11,420 nucleotides of DNA from Betaproteobacteria bacterium (lineage in GTDB: Bacteria > Pseudomonadota > Gammaproteobacteria > Burkholderiales > SG8-41), in the NCBI GenBank assembly GCA_021414185.1, contig JAIOOZ010000363.1:1-11420 (forward strand), written 5' to 3'. The position numbers were made by a program, and so were the translations under genes. Below the pieces are notes generated by a model, which made no database searches, had not been told where the DNA came from, and saw only the letters and a list, made by a program, of their open reading frames with translations. The number at the start of each line of letters is the position of its first letter. The stretch's first letter is position 1. Positions 8,082-11,420 of the stretch are shown here, piece after piece.

Positions 8082-8252
8082 ATGAACTGGGGCGGCGTTG
8101 CGGAGTTTCTCGCCATGGGCGGCTATGCCGGATTCGTGTGGGGCTCGTTTGGCGTGACCGCCGCATGCATGGCGCTCGAAATCGTTCTGCTCGCCAAGCG
8201 CCGACGCGCCGCCTTGCGCGCGCTGCCCGGTTCCGCTACACGAACTCAGTAA
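8082..8252 (+). CDS. ccmD: Heme exporter small subunit CcmD
   Basis: A 56-residue protein, shorter than usual ORF cut-offs. It reads MNWGGVAEFLAMGGYAGFVW, then a single membrane helix (about 18-38) and a basic cytoplasmic tail (KRRRAALRA). The FLAMGGYAGFVWGSFGV block corresponds to the conserved CcmD motif (MGGYAxYVW followed by a helix and a positive tail). CcmD joins CcmABC and is needed to release heme-loaded CcmE. An AGGAG ribosome site (8069-8073) overlaps the ccmC stop and sits 8 nt before the ATG. No ccmE follows on this strand. The next gene converges from the right, with only 4 bp between the stop codons. Confidence 0.93.
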   Translation: MNWGGVAEFLAMGGYAGFVWGSFGVTAACMALEIVLLAKRRRAALRALPGSATRTQ

Positions 8253-8256
8253 CCGC

Positions 8257-8850
8257 CTAGCGTCCTGCGCGCATGCGCGTGCGCTCGACCGCGCGCGCCA
8301 GTTCGGCGCGGTCAGGCGAGTCCGCCGGCAGTATCGACAGCAGTTCCTCCCAATAGCGCAGCGCCGCCGCATAATTACCCGCCTCGATCTCCGCGCTGCC
8401 CGCCATTTCCAGCGCGCGCGTGTTCTTGGCGTCCAACGCCAGCGCGTGATCGACGAGCTCGCGCGGCTTCCCGGCGAGACGCCCGCCGTTCGCCATTGCC
8501 AGCGCATCGGCGTATTCGCACCACACCAGCGGATCGCGCGCCACCTTGCCCGGCAGTTCGACCGCGCGCGCATAGGCTGTAGCCGCCCCGGCATAGTCAT
8601 CACGCAGGAATTTGAGCCGCGCGACGATCGCCCACGCGCGCGCGTCGCGCGGATACTTGTCGAGGTGGGCGGCAAGTTCCGGCAGCAAGTCGGCGCGGGA
8701 ACCCCGCGCCCCGCCGGCGGCAACGACGGTCGCGGCCTCCTCGACGACCGGTGACGCATCTTCCGGCCAGCGATAGACGACGATGGCCGCGGCAACCGAT
8801 AAAACGACCATTGATAGTATTACGATGCGACGTTCAGGCATAAGCGCCAT
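8257..8850 (-). CDS. NrfG/CcmI-like membrane-anchored TPR protein (cytochrome c maturation factor)
   Basis: This 197-residue protein has one N-terminal membrane anchor (about residues 8-26, following MPERR), a short linker and tandem TPR helices (roughly 70-101, 108-141 and 144-177). It lacks the C-terminal beta domain of full CcmI, so size and layout match NrfG, which with NrfEF attaches heme to the unusual CxxCK site of NrfA. About half of the residues in a 60-residue TPR stretch are identical by eye to the CcmI fragment at the right edge (EYADALAMANG versus DYADALAMAQG). It lies downstream of the octaheme cytochrome, which has a CxxCK heme, so a dedicated role in its assembly is a reasonable inference. 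The frame opens at 8880, but that ATG lies inside a terminator hairpin. I chose 8850; 8841 is also possible. Confidence 0.8.
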   Translation of the reverse strand: MALMPERRIVILSMVVLSVAAAIVVYRWPEDASPVVEEAATVVAAGGARGSRADLLPELAAHLDKYPRDARAWAIVARLKFLRDDYAGAATAYARAVELPGKVARDPLVWCEYADALAMANGGRLAGKPRELVDHALALDAKNTRALEMAGSAEIEAGNYAAALRYWEELLSILPADSPDRAELARAVERTRMRAGR

Positions 8851-8860
8851 TATGCTGCGC

Positions 8861-8891
8861 AAAAAAAGAAGGCGGGACATTGTCCCGCCTT
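8861..8891 (-). terminator. Rho-independent terminator after the octaheme cytochrome
   Basis: A perfect 11-bp inverted repeat (AAGGCGGGACA and its complement, 8869-8879 and 8881-8891, one base between) forms a GC-rich stem. On the minus strand it is followed by seven T residues (8867-8861). It begins 19 bp after the stop codon of the octaheme cytochrome and ends about 10 bp before the chosen start of the TPR gene. On the plus strand there is no T-tract, so it is directional. Confidence 0.85.
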
Positions 8892-8910
8892 GGGTGAAAC
8901 CCGGGCCGCC

Positions 8911-10602
8911 TCAGCGCGCCGGCGCGAGCTGGGAAGTCTTGGCGGGCGCGCTGCGTTTCGCCTTGATCGCATCATCCAGAATCTTGATGCCTTCCTGCGC
9001 CAGCACCATCGAGCGGTTGAGCGAGTCCTTGGCCTGATCGGTATTGTGAAATGCGGCGCCATTGGCGGCGGTCCACCATTCCCAATGCGCGTGCGCTTCG
9101 TCGTGCTTGCGCCGCGCGTCCTTCAACACCTGCTCATCGACGCCGGCCGAGTTCGCTTCGCCGAATTTGTCGACGAGTTGGACGAGCCAGAACTCGGCCT
9201 TGCGCGTCTTGCCCTGAATATGCGCGTAGGTGGAGTCGATGACGTAGCGCGCTTTGGTCTCGTCCCAGCCGGCATGGCACCTCAGGCAGGTTTCCTTCAC
9301 GTAGTTCTTCGGACTGGTCTGCCAATGCGAGGTGTAGACCTTCTTCGTTTTCGGATCCGTCACTTTCGGCATGTGGCAATCGTGGCAGCCGACTCCTGCC
9401 TTGTCGTGCTTCGAGTTCCAAAACGTTTCGACGTCGGGGTGCTGGGCCTTCCACAGCAAGGCGCCGGTCAACGCGTGCCGGAAATCGCGGAACTTCAAAT
9501 CGTCGTAGTGCTTGGTGATGCCCCACACGTCCACCAGCGGAAAGTGATTGGTGCGCTGGTCGGCCATGCCGATCGGCTGGCCGGTGGTCGGGTCGATGCC
9601 GGGATTGCAGTTGTACTCGACGTGGCACTGCGCGCACATCAGCTTGCTGTCGGTTTTTTCGAGCAGCGCGATCTTGCGCGTATAGCCGCGCAGGCCCATG
9701 TCTTTGACATCGATTTTGGTCGCCTTCGGGTCCTTGTGCCACAGCGTATCCTTCTCCGGCCGCGTCAGCGCCTGGATCAGGCCGTCGCGCACGATGCGCG
9801 GCTTGGCCGAGTGCGGGTCGTGGCAGAAAAAGCAGTTCAGCGAGTGGCTGACGTCCTGCGCCATTTCGTTGACCTTGGACGTGCGGCTCCACTTCGCACC
9901 CGGCACCGGGTCGCCGAGATAGGCCCAGTCGAGAATGTGGTCCTGCGTCTTGCACGACAGGCACACCGGGTTGGCGGCGGCGGCCGTGCCCGGCTTGAAC
10001 GCCTTGTGGTCCTGGCCCGGATATTTGTCTTCGATGACTTCCCACAGCTTGAGATCGCCGGTCGCGGTCAGGCCCTGCCAGCCGTTCTTGTAGGCGAAGC
10101 GGCCGCCGAACGAACGGTCGACCAGCAGTTGATCGAGCAGCGCAAACGTGTGCGAGCGCGGCAGATTGTGCTCTTTGGTGAAGCCATGCGGCATCATCAG
10201 CTTGTCCCACGCCGGATTCGGCGACGGGCCGATCAGCTGCGACTTTTCGAAACGCGCGGGTTTCTTCCAGTTCATGGTCTGGAAAGTCCGATACTGATTC
10301 TGGTGGCAGGTGCCACAAGCCGCCAGGTCGGTGCGGGTGACGGGACGGGTCTTGGAATCGGCGAGATGCTTGTCGACGCCGTTGTGGCAAGCGGTGCAAT
10401 TCACGTTCTTGTGCTTGCTGCCGGCGTGAAACTCCTTGATCGGCGCGTGGCAGCCGTAGCAGGTTTCCACGTTGACGTTTTTTTCCGCTGCGCTCTCCCC
10501 CGCTTTTGCCGTCTGCGCTGCCTGCAATGCTTCGGGAATTACGAGAAGGAATATGCACATCGCCCGTCCCGCTGCGCGCTGCCAAGCACTATCGTCCATC
10601 AT
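8911..10602 (-). CDS. Octaheme cytochrome c nitrite reductase (TvNiR/ONR type, ammonia-forming)
   Basis: This 563-residue periplasmic cytochrome has a signal peptide (about 1-28, hydrophobic core FLLVIPEALQA). Eight heme sites occur in order: CYGCH 48, CTACH 69, CGTCH 96, CLSCK 214, CFFCH 257, CAQCH 323, CHDCH 406 and CLRCH 439. The lone CxxCK at heme 4 marks the Lys-ligated catalytic heme; hemes 4-8 match the NrfA core, with three extra N-terminal hemes. Active-site residues visible are E329-Y330 in CHVEYNC and K385/Q387/H388 in KAQHP. Tyr330-Asn-Cys332 copies the Tyr-x-Cys of TvNiR, where a Tyr-Cys thioether bond was seen in the crystal structure. The catalytic Arg before heme 4 is probably R163 (R168 is the alternative). 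The expected reaction is six-electron reduction of nitrite to ammonia. A second ATG at 10599 has better spacing from the GGGAGG ribosome site. Confidence 0.9.
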   Translation of the reverse strand: MMDDSAWQRAAGRAMCIFLLVIPEALQAAQTAKAGESAAEKNVNVETCYGCHAPIKEFHAGSKHKNVNCTACHNGVDKHLADSKTRPVTRTDLAACGTCHQNQYRTFQTMNWKKPARFEKSQLIGPSPNPAWDKLMMPHGFTKEHNLPRSHTFALLDQLLVDRSFGGRFAYKNGWQGLTATGDLKLWEVIEDKYPGQDHKAFKPGTAAAANPVCLSCKTQDHILDWAYLGDPVPGAKWSRTSKVNEMAQDVSHSLNCFFCHDPHSAKPRIVRDGLIQALTRPEKDTLWHKDPKATKIDVKDMGLRGYTRKIALLEKTDSKLMCAQCHVEYNCNPGIDPTTGQPIGMADQRTNHFPLVDVWGITKHYDDLKFRDFRHALTGALLWKAQHPDVETFWNSKHDKAGVGCHDCHMPKVTDPKTKKVYTSHWQTSPKNYVKETCLRCHAGWDETKARYVIDSTYAHIQGKTRKAEFWLVQLVDKFGEANSAGVDEQVLKDARRKHDEAHAHWEWWTAANGAAFHNTDQAKDSLNRSMVLAQEGIKILDDAIKAKRSAPAKTSQLAPAR

Positions 10603-10712
10603 GCCCTCCCTTGGTCGCTTTTTCGCCGACCCAGTTTAGACAATGCTTGCTGGCGGGACAACCGCACCATGGCGTCTGTTTGATCTATGTCAAACGGCGG
10701 ACGCGGGAATGC
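10603..10712 (-). promoter_or_regulatory. Promoter region of the octaheme nitrite reductase
   Basis: This 110-bp gap separates the ccmI stop from the reductase start. It holds an FNR-like box (10680-10693), a candidate minus-strand -10 hexamer TAAACT (10638-10633) and a strong ribosome site (GGGAGG near 10609-10604). The box centre would lie at about -61 from a start near 10626, a class I activator distance. I see no terminator for ccmI here, so read-through from ccmI into the reductase is possible. Confidence 0.55.
10680..10693. promoter_or_regulatory. FNR/ANR-type box upstream of the nitrite reductase
   Basis: TTGATCTATGTCAA matches TTGAT-N4-ATCAA at nine of ten specified bases (G for A at 10689). 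The dyad extends outward to GTTTGAT and GTCAAAC (10678-10695), six of seven bases symmetric. Together with the candidate -10 downstream this supports low-oxygen or nitrogen-oxide control by a CRP/FNR family activator of the octaheme gene. Confidence 0.65.
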
Positions 10713-11420
10713 TCAGGGCACGACCTGGTCGATAACGACGTTTACCCCCGCCGCACCAACTTTCACGGGTTTGCTTGAACCCTGCAGATCGCCCGCCTGC
10801 GGCGTTGCGCTGGCGGCTTTCGAGACCCGCGCGCCGATCACAACGTCCGGGAATTTCGAGAGTTTCATTTCAGGCGACATGGCGAGGCTGTCGTCGAGAT
10901 GAAATTTCGCCGGCAGGTCTTTCACCTGGAAGCGCACGATCGCGAGCGGCATGCGCGGGCCTTCAACCGCACGTGCAAACACGAACACGGTATCGGTCGG
11001 CGCCGCTTTGCCGGCGAGTTCGCGGCTGAGCGTAACGGTGCCGTCCACACTTGCACCCGCCGCTTGCTTCTGGGCTTTGGCGTCTGCTTTCGGCTCCGCC
11101 CTGGCGAGCGGCTTGATTCCGCCCAGCTCGCGCGCTTCCTCGATGTTCGCCCCCACCTGGCGCGCAAACTCGGACCCCTGAGGGGCTTGGCTTTGCAGTT
11201 TCTCCCAGTAACCGATCGCCTTCCGGTAATCCTTGCGCTCGAAAGCGGCAGTCCCCGCGAGGGCGAGCGCCTTCCATTGCATAGGGTCGATCTGCAGCGC
11301 GCGCTCGATGATTTGCAGCGGCTTGCCGTCGAGGCGCCGGCCCTGCGCCATCGCCAGCGCGTCGGCGTAATCGGCCAGCAGGTCGGCGTTATCTTTCAGG
11401 ATTGCCGCCGCGCGCTCGTA
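10713..11420 (-). CDS. ccmI: Cytochrome c maturation protein CcmI (CycH type), C-terminal part
   Basis: Only the last 235 residues are visible; the frame is open to the right edge, beginning YERAAAILKDNADLLADYAD. TPR helices (to about residue 110) are followed by an Ala/Lys/Glu linker and then the periplasmic C-terminal domain typical of CcmI/CycH. Its marks are VTLSRELAGKA, VFVFARAVEGPRMPLAIVR, DLPAKFHLDDSLAMSP and PVKVGAAGVNVVID. In System I, CcmI binds the C-terminus of apocytochromes and presents them to the CcmFH heme ligation complex. Its presence on the minus strand suggests ccmF, ccmG and ccmH lie further right, upstream in its operon. An in-frame ATG at 11351 is internal, not the start. 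Confidence 0.9.
   Translation of the reverse strand, partial: YERAAAILKDNADLLADYADALAMAQGRRLDGKPLQIIERALQIDPMQWKALALAGTAAFERKDYRKAIGYWEKLQSQAPQGSEFARQVGANIEEARELGGIKPLARAEPKADAKAQKQAAGASVDGTVTLSRELAGKAAPTDTVFVFARAVEGPRMPLAIVRFQVKDLPAKFHLDDSLAMSPEMKLSKFPDVVIGARVSKAASATPQAGDLQGSSKPVKVGAAGVNVVIDQVVP

Noticed and set aside
8851..8880. Start of the NrfG-like gene at 8880
   Set aside because: That ATG lies in the loop of a strong terminator and the ten extra residues are encoded by the stem and T-tract; the starts at 8850 or 8841 place the membrane anchor normally. It is not fully excluded.
8891..8902. Small inverted repeat GGGT-GAAA-CCC next to the terminator
   Set aside because: The stem is only three to four base pairs and no T-tract follows; it is too weak to call a separate element.
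8911..10602. Pentaheme NrfA or hydroxylamine oxidoreductase as identity of the cytochrome
   Set aside because: NrfA has five hemes with CxxCK first; here three CxxCH precede it. Hydroxylamine oxidoreductase has eight CxxCH and no CxxCK, and the CHVEY and KAQH motifs are those of the nitrite reductase core.
8890..10683. A 597-codon open frame on the plus strand opposite the octaheme cytochrome
   Set aside because: It is antisense to a gene with eight intact heme motifs and a signal peptide, and it has no family motif; it is explained by codon bias in GC-rich DNA.

Overview
This is a GC-rich window with dense, overlapping genes. It looks like a chromosomal segment of a facultatively anaerobic, cytochrome-rich proteobacterium. 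Betaproteobacteria is my best guess, from the style of the System I (Ccm) cytochrome c genes and the NAD-type malic enzyme, but this is an inference without any database search. I see no phage, transposon, CRISPR, tRNA or rRNA.

Left arm (1-5810, minus strand, read right to left): a five-gene carbon operon. A malic enzyme is followed by the gamma, alpha and beta subunits of a pyruvate:ferredoxin-type 2-oxoacid oxidoreductase. Last comes a GltD-like Fe-S/FAD/NAD(P) flavoprotein that runs off the left edge. Gaps are short (27 bp, 8-bp overlap, 9 bp, 4-bp overlap). The likely flow is malate to pyruvate to acetyl-CoA, with electrons passed to ferredoxin or NAD(P) by the flavoprotein. The reverse, reductive direction cannot be excluded.

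Divergent control region (5811-6034): it holds a perfect FNR/ANR box, TTGAT-N4-ATCAA at 5926-5939. Candidate -10 elements lie at typical FNR distances in both directions.

Middle (6035-8252, plus strand): ccmA-ccmB-ccmC-ccmD, the heme-export half of cytochrome c maturation. ccmD encodes only 56 residues.

Right arm (8257-11420, minus strand): the C-terminal part of CcmI (cut by the right edge), then an eight-heme cytochrome, then a small membrane-anchored TPR protein resembling NrfG. The octaheme protein has CxxCK at heme 4, a CHVEYNC motif and a KAQH motif, which are the hallmarks of the TvNiR-type octaheme nitrite reductase (ONR, nitrite to ammonia). A near-perfect FNR box (10680-10693) lies in front of it and a strong intrinsic terminator after it. 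The ccm genes converge on this nitrite reductase unit with only 4 bp between ccmD and the TPR gene.

Taken together, the window reads as an oxygen-controlled set: oxygen-sensitive pyruvate metabolism, cytochrome c maturation and ammonifying nitrite reduction, with FNR-type boxes at both control regions.
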